DNA from: Pontibacter russatus
GTDB taxonomy: Bacteria; Bacteroidota; Bacteroidia; Cytophagales; Hymenobacteraceae
DNA length: 64,000 nt
Assembly (NCBI RefSeq): GCF_009931655.1
Contig: NZ_CP047984.1
Location: 1,178,001 to 1,242,000, forward strand
Direction of reading: 5' to 3'
The translations under genes and the position numbers were made by a program. Numbering within the stretch: the first letter of the stretch is position 1; every line of letters begins with the position of its first letter. Below are positions 8,677 through 17,759 of this stretch, in pieces. Under the pieces are notes generated by a model. The model ran no database searches and was not told the DNA's origin. It saw only the letters and a list, made by a program, of their open reading frames with translations.

Positions 8677-10518
8677 ATGGAAGACTACTGCCCCATTGCC
8701 GACTACGGCCTTATCGGGAATATGCACACAGTGGCCCTGGTGTCGAAGTACGGCTCCATGGACTACCTGCCCTTTACCCGCTTCGACTCCCCCACCATCT
8801 TCGCGGCCCTGCTCGACAAAGACAAGGGCGGCCACTGGCAGATAAGACCAAAACACCCCGAAACGCAATTCAAGCAGTTGTACCTGCCCGACACGGGCGT
8901 GCTGATCACGCGCTTTTTTACGCCGGATGGTATGGGAGAAATGACCGACTTCATGCCTGTCCGGCGCAAGAACTCCAGTTGCGCGGTGGTGCGGAAGCTA
9001 CGGGTAATCAAGGGGAGCATTACCTTCCGGATGGCACTGCGCCCGCGCCTGGATTATGCCAGGGCGGGGCACGAAGTGCTGCAGGAAGAGGGCGCCCTGC
9101 TTTTCAGGAGCAAGGGCACCGACAACATGGCGTTCCGCTTCATCACCGACCGGCAGGTGCAGGTGCAGGACGGAGACGTTACCGGCGAATGGACGCTGGA
9201 CCAGGGTGCGCAGGCCTCTTTTGTGATCGAGGCCCTGCCCCAGGAGGAAGGCTCCTTTAAAGGCCGAGAGTTGCAGTATTTTACTGAAACCGCTTTCCAG
9301 GACACCGTGACGTACTGGCAGAAATGGATAGAGCAGAGCACGTACCAGGGCCGCTGGCGAGAGATGGTGCTCCGCTCCGCCATCACCCTCAAAATGATGA
9401 CTTCCATGGAGTTCGGGGCGCCCATCGCCGCCGCCACGTTCAGCCTGCCCGAGCTGATAGGCGGCGGGCGCAACTGGGACTACCGCTTCACCTGGATACG
9501 GGATGCCGCCTTTACCATGTACGCGTTTCTGCGGCTGGGCTTCACCGACGAGGCCAGGCACTTTATGCAGTGGATAATGGTGCGCTGCAAAGACATGCAG
9601 AAAGGCTCGGATTTGCAGCTGATGTACGCCGTGGACGGGGAGACGCAACTGCAGGAACAGGTGCTCGATCACCTGGAGGGGTACAGGGCCTCCAGCCCGG
9701 TGCGAATCGGGAACGATGCCTTCAATCAGTTTCAGCTGGATATATATGGCGAGCTGATAGACACCATCTACCTTTACAACAAGCACGGCGGCCCGATTAC
9801 GTACGACTTCTGGAAAGACATGATTGTTTTTGTGGATTATGTGGCGGAGAACTGGCAGCAGCCAGACCATGGCATATGGGAGGTGCGGAACGAGAAGCGG
9901 GAGTTCCTGTACTCAAAAGTCATGGCCTGGGTAGCGCTGGACCGCGCCATCAGCATTGCCCAGGGCCGCTCCTTCCCGGCCCCTCTGGAGCGGTGGCTGA
10001 ACACCCGCAACGCCATTTACAAAGATGTGTATGAGAACTTCTGGAGCGAGAAGCGGCAGGCCTTTGTGCAGTACCGGGGCGCCACCGTGCTGGACGCCGC
10101 CTGTCTGGTAATGCCGCTGGTGCGCATGTTCAGCCCGGCAGAACCCCGCTGGAAGGCCACTTTTAAGGCGATTGAAGAGAACCTGGTGACGGACTCGCTG
10201 GTGTACCGCTACAGCACCGAGCACGGGGCCACCGACGGACTGGGCGGCCTGGAAGGCACCTTCAGCATCTGCTCGTTCTGGTACATTGAGAACCTGAGCA
10301 AAGCGGGGCAGGTAGACAAGGCCCGGCTGCATTTCGAGAAGATGCTGGGCTACGCCAGTCACCTGGGCCTGTATTCGGAGGAGATAGGGCTGCAGGGCGA
10401 ACTGCTGGGCAACTTCCCGCAGGCGTTCACGCACCTGGCCCTCATCAGCGCGGCGGTGGAACTCAACACCCGGCTGTCTGTGAAGCCCGGCGGCAACATC
10501 AACCCGATGTATACGTGA
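8677..10518 (+). CDS. Glycoside hydrolase family 15 protein (glucoamylase/trehalase-like)
   Basis: 613-residue GH15 enzyme hydrolysing alpha-glucosidic bonds (glucoamylase, trehalase or related). An N-terminal beta-sandwich (about 1-230; starts CPIADYGLIGNMHTVALVS) precedes the (alpha/alpha)6 barrel with the hallmark GGGRNWDYRFTWIRDAAFTM. The two catalytic carboxylates fall in LGGLEGTFSICSFW and LYSEEIGLQGELLGNFPQAF. No signal peptide, so intracellular, consistent with turnover of trehalose or storage glucans. The gene stands alone behind its own leader after the ebo terminator and converges with the esterase gene at 10580. The exact substrate cannot be told from sequence. Confidence 0.9.
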   Translation: MEDYCPIADYGLIGNMHTVALVSKYGSMDYLPFTRFDSPTIFAALLDKDKGGHWQIRPKHPETQFKQLYLPDTGVLITRFFTPDGMGEMTDFMPVRRKNSSCAVVRKLRVIKGSITFRMALRPRLDYARAGHEVLQEEGALLFRSKGTDNMAFRFITDRQVQVQDGDVTGEWTLDQGAQASFVIEALPQEEGSFKGRELQYFTETAFQDTVTYWQKWIEQSTYQGRWREMVLRSAITLKMMTSMEFGAPIAAATFSLPELIGGGRNWDYRFTWIRDAAFTMYAFLRLGFTDEARHFMQWIMVRCKDMQKGSDLQLMYAVDGETQLQEQVLDHLEGYRASSPVRIGNDAFNQFQLDIYGELIDTIYLYNKHGGPITYDFWKDMIVFVDYVAENWQQPDHGIWEVRNEKREFLYSKVMAWVALDRAISIAQGRSFPAPLERWLNTRNAIYKDVYENFWSEKRQAFVQYRGATVLDAACLVMPLVRMFSPAEPRWKATFKAIEENLVTDSLVYRYSTEHGATDGLGGLEGTFSICSFWYIENLSKAGQVDKARLHFEKMLGYASHLGLYSEEIGLQGELLGNFPQAFTHLALISAAVELNTRLSVKPGGNINPMYT

Positions 10519-10579
10519 AGGAGCACACGCTATATGGCTGGGTATGGCAGGCGGAAGCGTTACTCAGCAGCAGCGGAGC

Positions 10580-11368
10580 TTACTCCTTCTCGTGCGAGAA
10601 CAGCCAGGGCAGCAGTTCCGGCTCATTAAAGGCGTTTACCCAGCTGTTGTGGTCCACGCCGGGGTATATGGTCAGCTGCACGTCGCCGCCCGCCTTTTCT
10701 ATCGCCTCAGCCATGATGCGTGATTTCTCAACGGGCACTACGCTGTCCTCCTCGCCATGGAACACCCACAGCGGCACTTTGTTTGCGAACTTTTTGGCGG
10801 TGGCCGGGTGCCCGCCGCCGCAGATCGGGAAGGCGGCCGCGAAGGTGTTGGGCCTGCGGCGCAGCAGTTCGAAGGTGCCCATGCCGCCCATCGAAAGCCC
10901 GCCTATATAGATGCGGTCCTCGTCTACGTGGCCGGAGCGTTTCAACTCCTTCAGGAGACCGAGCAGGTTGTCCATGGCGGCCGTGGGTTTGCCGCCTTTC
11001 CGGAAGTTGAACGTGCGCCTGCCACTCTCATCCGGCACAATATTCACATTAGACCAATAGGAATCTTTCGGGCACTGCGGAAACACGACAATAGCGGGGT
11101 ATTCCTCCTGATTCTCCAGAAAAAGGTCAGCGCCATATACCATCTGTGCCTCGTTGTCATCGCCGCGCTCCCCGGCACCGTGCAGCACCAGCACCAGCGG
11201 GTATTCCCTGGAGGTGTCAAAGTTTTTGGGATACAGAATGCGGTAGGGCAGTGTGTCGTTGTGCTGTATAAAGAGCCTATGCTCGTACGCCTCCAACCCT
11301 CCCTGCGCCATGGCCGGGAAGTTTATCAATATGACCAGCAGCACCAGCGCGAAATTCAAAAGCTTCAT
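10580..11368 (-). CDS. Secreted alpha/beta hydrolase (esterase/peptidase-like)
   Basis: 262 residues with an N-terminal signal peptide (hydrophobic LLNFALVLLVILINFPAMAQ). Alpha/beta-hydrolase fold of the prolyl-oligopeptidase/feruloyl-esterase-like group: oxyanion segment VLVLHGAGERGDD, nucleophile elbow GLSMGGMG, acid HGEEDSVVP, and catalytic His in GVDHNSW. The triad is complete. Probably a periplasmic carbohydrate esterase, given the sulfatase/FGE genes upstream, but peptide or lipid esters are possible. Convergent with the GH15 gene (61-base gap, no obvious terminator). Confidence 0.85.
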   Translation of the reverse strand: MKLLNFALVLLVILINFPAMAQGGLEAYEHRLFIQHNDTLPYRILYPKNFDTSREYPLVLVLHGAGERGDDNEAQMVYGADLFLENQEEYPAIVVFPQCPKDSYWSNVNIVPDESGRRTFNFRKGGKPTAAMDNLLGLLKELKRSGHVDEDRIYIGGLSMGGMGTFELLRRRPNTFAAAFPICGGGHPATAKKFANKVPLWVFHGEEDSVVPVEKSRIMAEAIEKAGGDVQLTIYPGVDHNSWVNAFNEPELLPWLFSHEKE

Positions 11369-11466
11369 ATATTCCTTTGGGTGTTGAGATTCTGACAGCT
11401 TATATATGGGTGATGTGTTTGCACATCGATTTTGCCTTTTTTTAAGTTTCGCTGTTTGATATCTGA

Positions 11467-12600
11467 TTATTTAGAAGCCACGCAGCGGAATCCGGTGTTT
11501 TCCAGGCCGGTGTCTGCCGAGGATTTCATGCGGGAGGTGACCCTGTAGCCTTTGCAATAGCTGTCGTGGCACATAAAGGAACCGCCGCGCACCACCCGCT
11601 TCGGGACAGTGGGCTCCTGCGGGTCAAAGCTTCTCCCGGGCCCCGCCGGGTTTACTGATTCCCCGGAAGCCACCGTTTGGTAATAGTCGGCGGCGTACCA
11701 GTCGGAGCACCACTCCCACACGTTGCCGGCCATGTCGTAGAGGCCGTATTTGTTCGAGGCAAAGCTCATCACCGGAGCCAGGCCCTGGTACTTGTCCCAG
11801 CCCGTGTTATGGTCCGGAAAACTGCCCTGCCAGGTGTTGGCCTTCGGCTTTCCCTGCTCCACAGCCTCGTTCCCCCACGGGTATACCTGTGCCTTCATAC
11901 CGCCCCGTGCCGCATACTCCCACTCTGCTTCGGTAGGCAATCGTTTACCTGCCCACTTGGCGTAGGCCGTGGCATCGTCCCAGGATACCTGCACCACCGG
12001 AAAGTTCTCTTTGCCTTCGATGCTGCTGCCAGGCCCCTGCGGATGGCGCCAATTGGCTCCTTTCTTCCAACTCCACCACTGCGCGGCATTGTGCAGCGAT
12101 ACGGGTTGGGCAGGCGGATTGAAAACGAGCGAGGCGGCCACCAGCAAACTGTCGTGCGGCTTTGGCGTGCCGGGGGGCAGCTGTTTTTTTAGCTCCTCCC
12201 AGTCCGGGGCGCGCTCGGCGGTGGTGAGATAGCCGGTGGCGGCCACAAACTCCGCGAACTGCGCGTTGGTCACCTCGGTGGCGTCTATCCAGAAGCCGCT
12301 TACCTTTACCTGGTGCTGCGGCGACTCATCCGGACGCCCCTCGGCGTCGGCGGCCCCCATCGCGAAGGTCCCGCCCTCCACCCACACCATGCCCTCGTGC
12401 GACAGCGCCTTTGCCTGGTAAGCGGTGGTGTCCTGGGCAGTGGCGAAGCGCGCCGGCAGGCTGCCGCTGCACGAGGCCATGGTGTCGGTCTTAGCAACTT
12501 CTTCAGCTGCTACCGCCTGGTTGCTTCCCGCACCCGAGTCGCAGGCGGACAGGATAAAGGCGGCGCATGCCGTAAAAGTCTGGGTATTTAATCTGAGCAT
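11467..12600 (-). CDS. Formylglycine-generating enzyme (FGE), lipoprotein
   Basis: Oxidises the cysteine of CxPxR sulfatases to formylglycine, the catalytic residue. It carries a lipoprotein signal (TFTACAAFILSAC) and one SUMF1/FGE domain (MVWVEGGTFAMGAADAEG ... VRGGSFMCHDSYCKGY). The two active-site cysteines of genuine FGEs, spaced by four residues, are present (Cys344 and Cys349 from the ATG at 12600), as are the RLPTEAEWEYAARGG and NVWEWCSDWY motifs. The neighbour upstream in the same direction is a CxPxR sulfatase, 44 bases away, so this is a maturation pair. A TTG two codons upstream is a less likely start. Confidence 0.9.
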   Translation of the reverse strand: MLRLNTQTFTACAAFILSACDSGAGSNQAVAAEEVAKTDTMASCSGSLPARFATAQDTTAYQAKALSHEGMVWVEGGTFAMGAADAEGRPDESPQHQVKVSGFWIDATEVTNAQFAEFVAATGYLTTAERAPDWEELKKQLPPGTPKPHDSLLVAASLVFNPPAQPVSLHNAAQWWSWKKGANWRHPQGPGSSIEGKENFPVVQVSWDDATAYAKWAGKRLPTEAEWEYAARGGMKAQVYPWGNEAVEQGKPKANTWQGSFPDHNTGWDKYQGLAPVMSFASNKYGLYDMAGNVWEWCSDWYAADYYQTVASGESVNPAGPGRSFDPQEPTVPKRVVRGGSFMCHDSYCKGYRVTSRMKSSADTGLENTGFRCVASK

Positions 12601-12643
12601 ATGCAAATATAATCTTCCGGAAGTAAATCAACCGGATTCAGAA

Positions 12644-14176
12644 TTAATAAGTGCCCTTGTAAGGCAAATCGATGCGCTTGTAAGGGGCGCTTTTCAGCGG
12701 TATCTGCAGGCCGTCCGTCGATTCCAGCCAGTTCCACATGTCCAGTTTCAGCTGCTTGGCGATCGGCTCGAACTGCGGGTCGCGAATCAGGTTGTTTATC
12801 TCCTCCGGGTCTTTCTGAATATCGTACAGCTCGTTTACATCCCAGACGCCGTGGTTAAAGATGTATTTGTACTGGTCCGTACGCACCCCAAACACCGTGG
12901 GCGTCTGCGGGAAAGCCCATTCCCAGTAGTACTCGTAATACATCCGCTCGCGCCAAGGCACCTGCTCCCCTTTCAGCAGCGGCAGAAACGAGTTTCCCTG
13001 CATGTGCGGGGGCATCTCCAGGCCAGCCAGCTCCATCACCGTCGGGGCGATGTCCACGTTCAGCACCATCTGCTTCACCTTAGTGCCCGGCTTTATCAGG
13101 CCCGGGGCCCTGGCAAGCAGGGGCACGCGAATGGATTCTTCGTACATGTTCCGCTTGTCGATGAGACCGTGCTCCCCGAACATGAAGCCGTTGTCGCCCA
13201 TATATATAACCAGGGTGTTTTTGTCGAGGCCCTCCTTTTTGAGCCAGTCCAGTACACGGCCGATGCTTTCGTCCACGCCCATCAGCGTTTCGAGGTACTG
13301 GCGGTAAAAATCGTCGAACGCAATGGCGTTGTCGTACATGCCGTCCACGCCGTGCCAGCTGTTGCGCTGCGCCCGCACCCACTGCGGAATGTCGCGCAGG
13401 TTTACGGGCCCCGTGGGCTTCTGCACCACTCCCCAGCGCGTGCTGCTGTCCGTCGCCGTCAGGTACATCGACATCGGGCTCATAATTTTGATGTCCTTGT
13501 ACATGCCCTCGTGGCGTTTGGCTGGCATAAACTCGGAATGCACGCCCTTGTGCGAAAGGTAGGCAAAGAAGGGCTTTTTCTTATCGCGCTTCTGCAGCCA
13601 ATCCAGGGTGTAATCCGTCAGCAGGTCAGTTGTATAGCTTCCCTCCGGCTGTTTCACCTCCTTGCCGTTGATGTTAAAAGCCGGGTTGTAGTAAACGCCC
13701 TGCCCCTTGAAGCTCACCCACTGGTTAAATCCCGGCTGCGGCGCATCGTCGGTGTTGCCCATATGCCATTTCCCGAAAAAGCCGGTCTGGTAGCCCGCCT
13801 TTTGCAGGTACTGCGGAAAGAACGTGAGCCCTTCCGGCAGGGGGGCGCTGTTGTCCACGATCTCGTGGGTGTGGGCGTACAGGCCCGTGAGGATGGAGGC
13901 CCGGCTGGGCGAGCAGAGGGCGGTGGTGACAAAGGCGTTCTGCAGGTGGGCTCCTTCTTTGGCCATGCGGTCCATGTTGGGGGTTTGCAGGCCGGGCACC
14001 TTGTTCATGAAGCCCATGAAATCGTACCGGTGATCGTCGCTCAGGATAAAGATGACGTTCACCGGCTGCTGCGCCTTTTGTTGCTGCGCCAGCAGGGTTA
14101 CCGGGACAGCCAGCACTGAAATCAGCAGCAATACGAGCAGCCTTGTTGCAGAAGGGGTTTGTAGTTCTTTTGTCAT
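12644..14176 (-). CDS. Sulfatase (formylglycine-dependent, exported)
   Basis: 510-residue type I sulfatase with signal peptide (LLVLLLISVLAVPVTLLA). Metal site VIFILSDDHRYD (Asp47-Asp48), sulfatase signature Cys88-Ser-Pro-Ser-Arg in TTALCSPSRASILTGLYAHTHE, and the later metal site YMGDNGFMFGEHGL are complete. Cys88 is the residue that the adjacent FGE would convert to formylglycine. Probably desulfates a sulfated glycan in the periplasm; the natural substrate cannot be assigned. First gene of a two-gene operon with the FGE. Its 5' side faces a 456-bp gap holding an inverted-repeat element. Confidence 0.92.
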   Translation of the reverse strand: MTKELQTPSATRLLVLLLISVLAVPVTLLAQQQKAQQPVNVIFILSDDHRYDFMGFMNKVPGLQTPNMDRMAKEGAHLQNAFVTTALCSPSRASILTGLYAHTHEIVDNSAPLPEGLTFFPQYLQKAGYQTGFFGKWHMGNTDDAPQPGFNQWVSFKGQGVYYNPAFNINGKEVKQPEGSYTTDLLTDYTLDWLQKRDKKKPFFAYLSHKGVHSEFMPAKRHEGMYKDIKIMSPMSMYLTATDSSTRWGVVQKPTGPVNLRDIPQWVRAQRNSWHGVDGMYDNAIAFDDFYRQYLETLMGVDESIGRVLDWLKKEGLDKNTLVIYMGDNGFMFGEHGLIDKRNMYEESIRVPLLARAPGLIKPGTKVKQMVLNVDIAPTVMELAGLEMPPHMQGNSFLPLLKGEQVPWRERMYYEYYWEWAFPQTPTVFGVRTDQYKYIFNHGVWDVNELYDIQKDPEEINNLIRDPQFEPIAKQLKLDMWNWLESTDGLQIPLKSAPYKRIDLPYKGTY

Positions 14177-14243
14177 AAGTGCTCGAATTATGTTAACAAC
14201 TGACGCTACGCCACATGCAGTTTAAAAAGACTCCTTTGCGTAA

Positions 14244-14433
14244 ATGGCGCGAGCATCCCCGCTCGTGACTGGCTATCCCGCGGCCTCCGGCCGCATTTAT
14301 ATATAGGCTGCCAACCCGGAAACCCATCGTATATGCACGTTAGCCACTGCACAGGCTATATATAAATGCCACCTATATAAACGCGGGCCGGAGGCCCTGT
14401 GAGAGTAGACACGAGCGGGGACGTTCGCGCCAT
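14244..14433. repeat. Imperfect long inverted repeat, MITE/REP-like
   Basis: Left arm 14244-14310 and right arm about 14352-14433 are imperfect inverted copies: both contain ATGGCGCG, CCCCGCTCGTG, GGCCTCCGGCC and TTTATATATAG blocks in mirrored order. There is no open reading frame. It fills most of the 14177-14633 gap between the sulfatase and the epimerase gene. Other copies in the genome would be expected of a miniature mobile element, but only one is in this window. Confidence 0.6.
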
Positions 14434-14633
14434 CTACACGCTGCTTTCAAAGTGTGACAAAATCAAGCTTGGGTAACATCAGTTAATAAAGATAGCCCTG
14501 TTGAGCCGATTATATATGGCTAAGGCCCGTATTCCGTTTCCAGTCAGGATGTTTCAGGTCATATATGGCCGTAGCCGCGGGAAAACGCATACAGCCTGCG
14601 CATATCCTGCCTTATGTATTATCATCCAACAAT

Positions 14634-15527
14634 TTACAGCGAAGCGGGCCAATAGTCCGCGATTTTCTTTCTGAGGAAAGCGACGCTTCTTTCCAACTGG
14701 TCCATGCCGTCCACGCCGTCCTCTATGCTAATCCAGCCATCGAAGCCTGCACTTTTCAACTCGCTGAAGATTGCGTCATAGTCGTTCAGCCCCTTGCCGA
14801 TTTCCCCATGGCTGAGCCTTTTGGCATAGCCCACGGCCCCTTCCTCCTCTTTTTGCAGATCCTCGATGGTGCCGTATTTGAGGTAGCGGTCGCTGGCGTG
14901 CATCGTGACCACCCGCTTCGAAACCCGTTTGAGCAGTTCCAGCGGATCCTCGCCCGCCAGGAAAGTATTGCTCGGGTCATAGTTCACGCCGAAGTTAGGA
15001 TGCTCCACACGGGCTACCAGTTGACAGAAAACGTCCATCTTCTGAGCGAATTCAGGGTACTCCCAGAAATCATCTTTGTAGTGATTCTCCAGTATGAGCG
15101 TGATGTTCCGATCCGCGGCATAAGGCAGGCAGGCTTCAATGCATTCCGCTGCCAGTTTTATCCCTTCTTCGGTGCTGAGTTCCGGCCGCCGCTGCCCCGA
15201 CAGTACCCGGCAGTAAGTTCCTCCCAGCGCATGGGTCATATCTATCCAGTACTGCTGCTTCTGGATTTCCTTCAGCCGGAAGGCGGCATCGGGGTGGGTG
15301 AAGTCCGGCGAGCAGCACATCATGGGAATGACTTTCCCTTTGTCCTCCACCATTTTCCGGAATTTCCCCCAGTTGCGCTGGTCTTCCATTTCCAGAAAGC
15401 CGGCATACCACTCCAGGCCTTCTATATCCAGTTGGCTGGCCAGGTTTATCCACTCTTCCAAGGCCATGGACCCGTCTTTGCACAAAGCCTGCATATAGGC
15501 CTTCGGAAATGCTGCTAATCTGGGCAT
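14634..15527 (-). CDS. Sugar phosphate isomerase/epimerase family protein
   Basis: 297-residue xylose-isomerase-like TIM barrel (AP_endonuc_2 fold). Visible barrel motifs: LDIEGLEWYAGF, TLILENHYKDDF (metal-binding Glu), NFGVNYDPSNTFLAGED, RVVTMHASDRY and WISIEDGVDG (final metal-binding Glu). These are the usual four divalent-metal ligands (E, D, H, E), so it is probably an active isomerase, epimerase or 3-keto-sugar enzyme. No signal peptide. It lies downstream of, and in the same direction as, an SDR, a zinc-type dehydrogenase and a HUMPS protein, suggesting a catabolic series. The 400-bp gap upstream makes its own promoter likely. Confidence 0.85.
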   Translation of the reverse strand: MPRLAAFPKAYMQALCKDGSMALEEWINLASQLDIEGLEWYAGFLEMEDQRNWGKFRKMVEDKGKVIPMMCCSPDFTHPDAAFRLKEIQKQQYWIDMTHALGGTYCRVLSGQRRPELSTEEGIKLAAECIEACLPYAADRNITLILENHYKDDFWEYPEFAQKMDVFCQLVARVEHPNFGVNYDPSNTFLAGEDPLELLKRVSKRVVTMHASDRYLKYGTIEDLQKEEEGAVGYAKRLSHGEIGKGLNDYDAIFSELKSAGFDGWISIEDGVDGMDQLERSVAFLRKKIADYWPASL

Positions 15528-15928
15528 ATGAAATTGTTTACTTTAACGTGACTCATTAATAATTCTGCCTATGCCTTTAGCTGCTGTACATCCCACTGGA
15601 CTTGCTTCCTCCAAGTTCTATAGCTGGCATTGGTGCTCTCAGGCCGAGCGGCCTCGTTTTCCCTATCGGCGCTGTGTAAAGAAGCTGCCGGAGGTAGGGT
15701 CCCTCTATTCGCTCCGCTGCGGGCTGCCTCTCTGCGTTCGGCACCACATCACTTGCAAGGCGCCTCTTGGGAAAACTGGAAACGGTTTCGCCCTGAAATG
15801 ACTGTTAGAGAATTATATATGGAGATATTCCCTATCTTAACAGTATTTTGCACACAAATTTCTTCACAGGTTCACGCTGCTTTACTTTACTGGTTATTCA
15901 ATTCCTAAGATCCGATAACGAATACATC
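15528..15928. other. 401-bp gap without recognisable gene
   Basis: No frame here resembles a protein family. The plus-strand frames are short and cysteine/arginine-rich, typical of shadow ORFs. The stretch presumably holds the promoter of the epimerase gene and the 3' end of the SDR transcript. A TATATATGG word occurs near 15819, as in many gaps of this window. Confidence 0.5.
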
Positions 15929-16720
15929 TTACTTGATGGTGCTGGTGTCTTTGGGTGCGTTTCGGCCAATCATGGGGTGCTGCTCCAATTCCATCACCTG
16001 TCCGCTGATGGGGCCGCACTCGTCTGACAGCCAGAACACGGCGGCTGCCGCTATCTCTTTAGGCCAGATGATTCTGCCGGACGGGGCGTACATATCCGGG
16101 AGGCTTTTGTACCAGGTTTCCGACAGGCCGTGCTCCTGCTTTCGTTTGATTTCCGTTTCTGTCAGCACCCAGCCGGGGTTGATCTGGTTCACCCGCACCC
16201 CATGATCCCGGAAAAGCGCATCGCCCAGGTTCCGGGTCATCGTCATCAGGCCTCCTTTCGAGATGCTGTAGGCCAGCAGGTTAGGCTCCCCGCTCCAGGC
16301 GTTGACGGAGCCGATGTTGAGCACATTCCCTTTGGTGGCGCTCAGGTGGGGCAAGGCCGCTTTTATCAGCAACAGGGGCGCGACGGTATTCACCGCCAGC
16401 ACTTTTTGAAGGAAATCGCCATCTGTATCCTCGATATTGGAGGATGCCACCATAGCCGCATTGTTCACCACGGCGTCCAGTTTACCGAAGGCTTTCAAGG
16501 CTGCCTCCACCAGGCCCTCTGCGGTTCCCTCCTCTGCCAGATTTCCTATATATAAAGCTGCTTTCTCCGCACCGATTTCAGCCACTACTTCTTTGCCCCA
16601 CTCCTCTTCCAAACCATGCACGACGACTTTTGCGCCTTCCTCCACGCAACGGAGGGCGGTGGCCTTCCCGATACCCGTGGTGCTGCCGGTGATGATGATG
16701 ACTTTGTCCTGTAGCCTCAT
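15929..16720 (-). CDS. SDR family oxidoreductase
   Basis: 263-residue classical short-chain dehydrogenase: cofactor motif TGSTTGIG, NNAA, a catalytic Ser region (IGSVNAWSGEP) and YSISK (Tyr-x-x-x-Lys), with PSGRIIWPKEIAAAAVFWLS near the end. Oxidises or reduces a hydroxyl group, probably of a sugar or sugar acid given the neighbours. The acidic/hydrophobic residues after strand 2 (VVVHGLEEE) do not decide between NAD and NADP. It begins one base downstream of the dehydrogenase stop (16722), so the two are cotranscribed. Confidence 0.88.
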   Translation of the reverse strand: MRLQDKVIIITGSTTGIGKATALRCVEEGAKVVVHGLEEEWGKEVVAEIGAEKAALYIGNLAEEGTAEGLVEAALKAFGKLDAVVNNAAMVASSNIEDTDGDFLQKVLAVNTVAPLLLIKAALPHLSATKGNVLNIGSVNAWSGEPNLLAYSISKGGLMTMTRNLGDALFRDHGVRVNQINPGWVLTETEIKRKQEHGLSETWYKSLPDMYAPSGRIIWPKEIAAAAVFWLSDECGPISGQVMELEQHPMIGRNAPKDTSTIK

Positions 16721-16721
16721 C

Positions 16722-17759
16722 TTATATCGGTTTTAAGACGCTTTTCACCACCTCTCCGCGGTGCATTTTCTCAAAGGCCTCCTCCCAGGAATCCAGCGGC
16801 CACACTCCCCCGATGATCGGCCGCACGTTCAGCGCGCCTGTTCCCATCAGGCCGATTACTTTTTCCCAGATGGGCCAGTTGTGGCTGAAACTTCCCTGCA
16901 GCCGCACGTTTTTCTGCACCAAGGGATCTAAAGAAAAGCCGCAGGGCTGCGGTCCCCAACCTACTTTGGTAATCTGCCCGTTGGGGCGGACCAGGTCCAG
17001 CGCCATTTTCAGCGTGACACTGCTGCCAGCCGCATCCACAATCAGATCAGCTCCCATACCGTCTCTTTCCACGGCCCATTCCCGGGCGTTCCCGATCAAA
17101 GGTTCGCAGCCATACTGCCGGGCTATCTCCAGCCTTCCTCTGTCAGCTTCCAGCCCCAGAACGGCAACATCTGCCCCGTTGAGCTTTGCGATGGCGGCGC
17201 AAAGAATCCCGATGGTGCCGGGCCCAATCACCAGCACCCTGTCGCCGGGCTTGATTTTGGAGTTCATGACCACGGCATTATAGGCAACGCAGCAGGGCTC
17301 GGTCAGGCAGGCTTCCTCAAACGGAACATGCTCGGGAATACGGTGCAGGCACCTTGCCGGTACTTTCACAAACCGTGTCATCGCGCCGTTCACCCCGTAC
17401 CCGAATCCCTTCCGGGTGGGGTCCAGGTTGTAGAGCCCTACCCTGCTCATGGGGTTCTGGGCATCGATGACGGCGGCCGTTTCGCTCACCACCCTGTCCC
17501 CTTCCTGCCAGCCGGTCACCCCAGGGCCTATTTCCGCGATCCGGCCGCCAAACTCGTGGCCCAGCACCACCGGGTAGTTCACAGGCCAGCTGTGGTCGGA
17601 GGTCCACTGGTGCAGGTCACTGCCGCAGACCCCGACGTTCTCTACTTCCAGCAGCACTTCTCCCGCCCCAATCTCGGGCTTTTCAATTTCCCTGATTTCT
17701 ACCGAGCCCTTTGCTTCGGCATAATTGACGACGGCAGCTGATTTTATTCCGGTTGACAT
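16722..17759 (-). CDS. Zinc-type medium-chain alcohol dehydrogenase
   Basis: 345-residue MDR-superfamily dehydrogenase related to sorbitol/threonine dehydrogenases. Catalytic-zinc motif GVCGSDLHQWTS and GHEFGGRIAEIG, and the Rossmann motif VLVIGPGTIGILCAA, are present. The lobe that normally carries four structural-zinc cysteines reads DAQNPMSRVGLYNLDPTRKG, with no cysteines, so the structural zinc is missing. Probably oxidises a sugar or polyol. Its first 77 bases overlap the end of the HUMPS gene and its stop is adjacent to the SDR start, a tight operon. Confidence 0.88.
   Translation of the reverse strand: MSTGIKSAAVVNYAEAKGSVEIREIEKPEIGAGEVLLEVENVGVCGSDLHQWTSDHSWPVNYPVVLGHEFGGRIAEIGPGVTGWQEGDRVVSETAAVIDAQNPMSRVGLYNLDPTRKGFGYGVNGAMTRFVKVPARCLHRIPEHVPFEEACLTEPCCVAYNAVVMNSKIKPGDRVLVIGPGTIGILCAAIAKLNGADVAVLGLEADRGRLEIARQYGCEPLIGNAREWAVERDGMGADLIVDAAGSSVTLKMALDLVRPNGQITKVGWGPQPCGFSLDPLVQKNVRLQGSFSHNWPIWEKVIGLMGTGALNVRPIIGGVWPLDSWEEAFEKMHRGEVVKSVLKPI

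Noticed and set aside
12425..14119. 564-aa plus-strand frame over the sulfatase gene
   Set aside because: Composition (many His, Val, Arg, Leu) is that of a GC-skew shadow; the minus-strand sulfatase has intact motifs.
15571..15908. Two short plus-strand frames in the 15.5-15.9 kb gap
   Set aside because: No recognisable domain or start context; the composition is typical of non-coding DNA.
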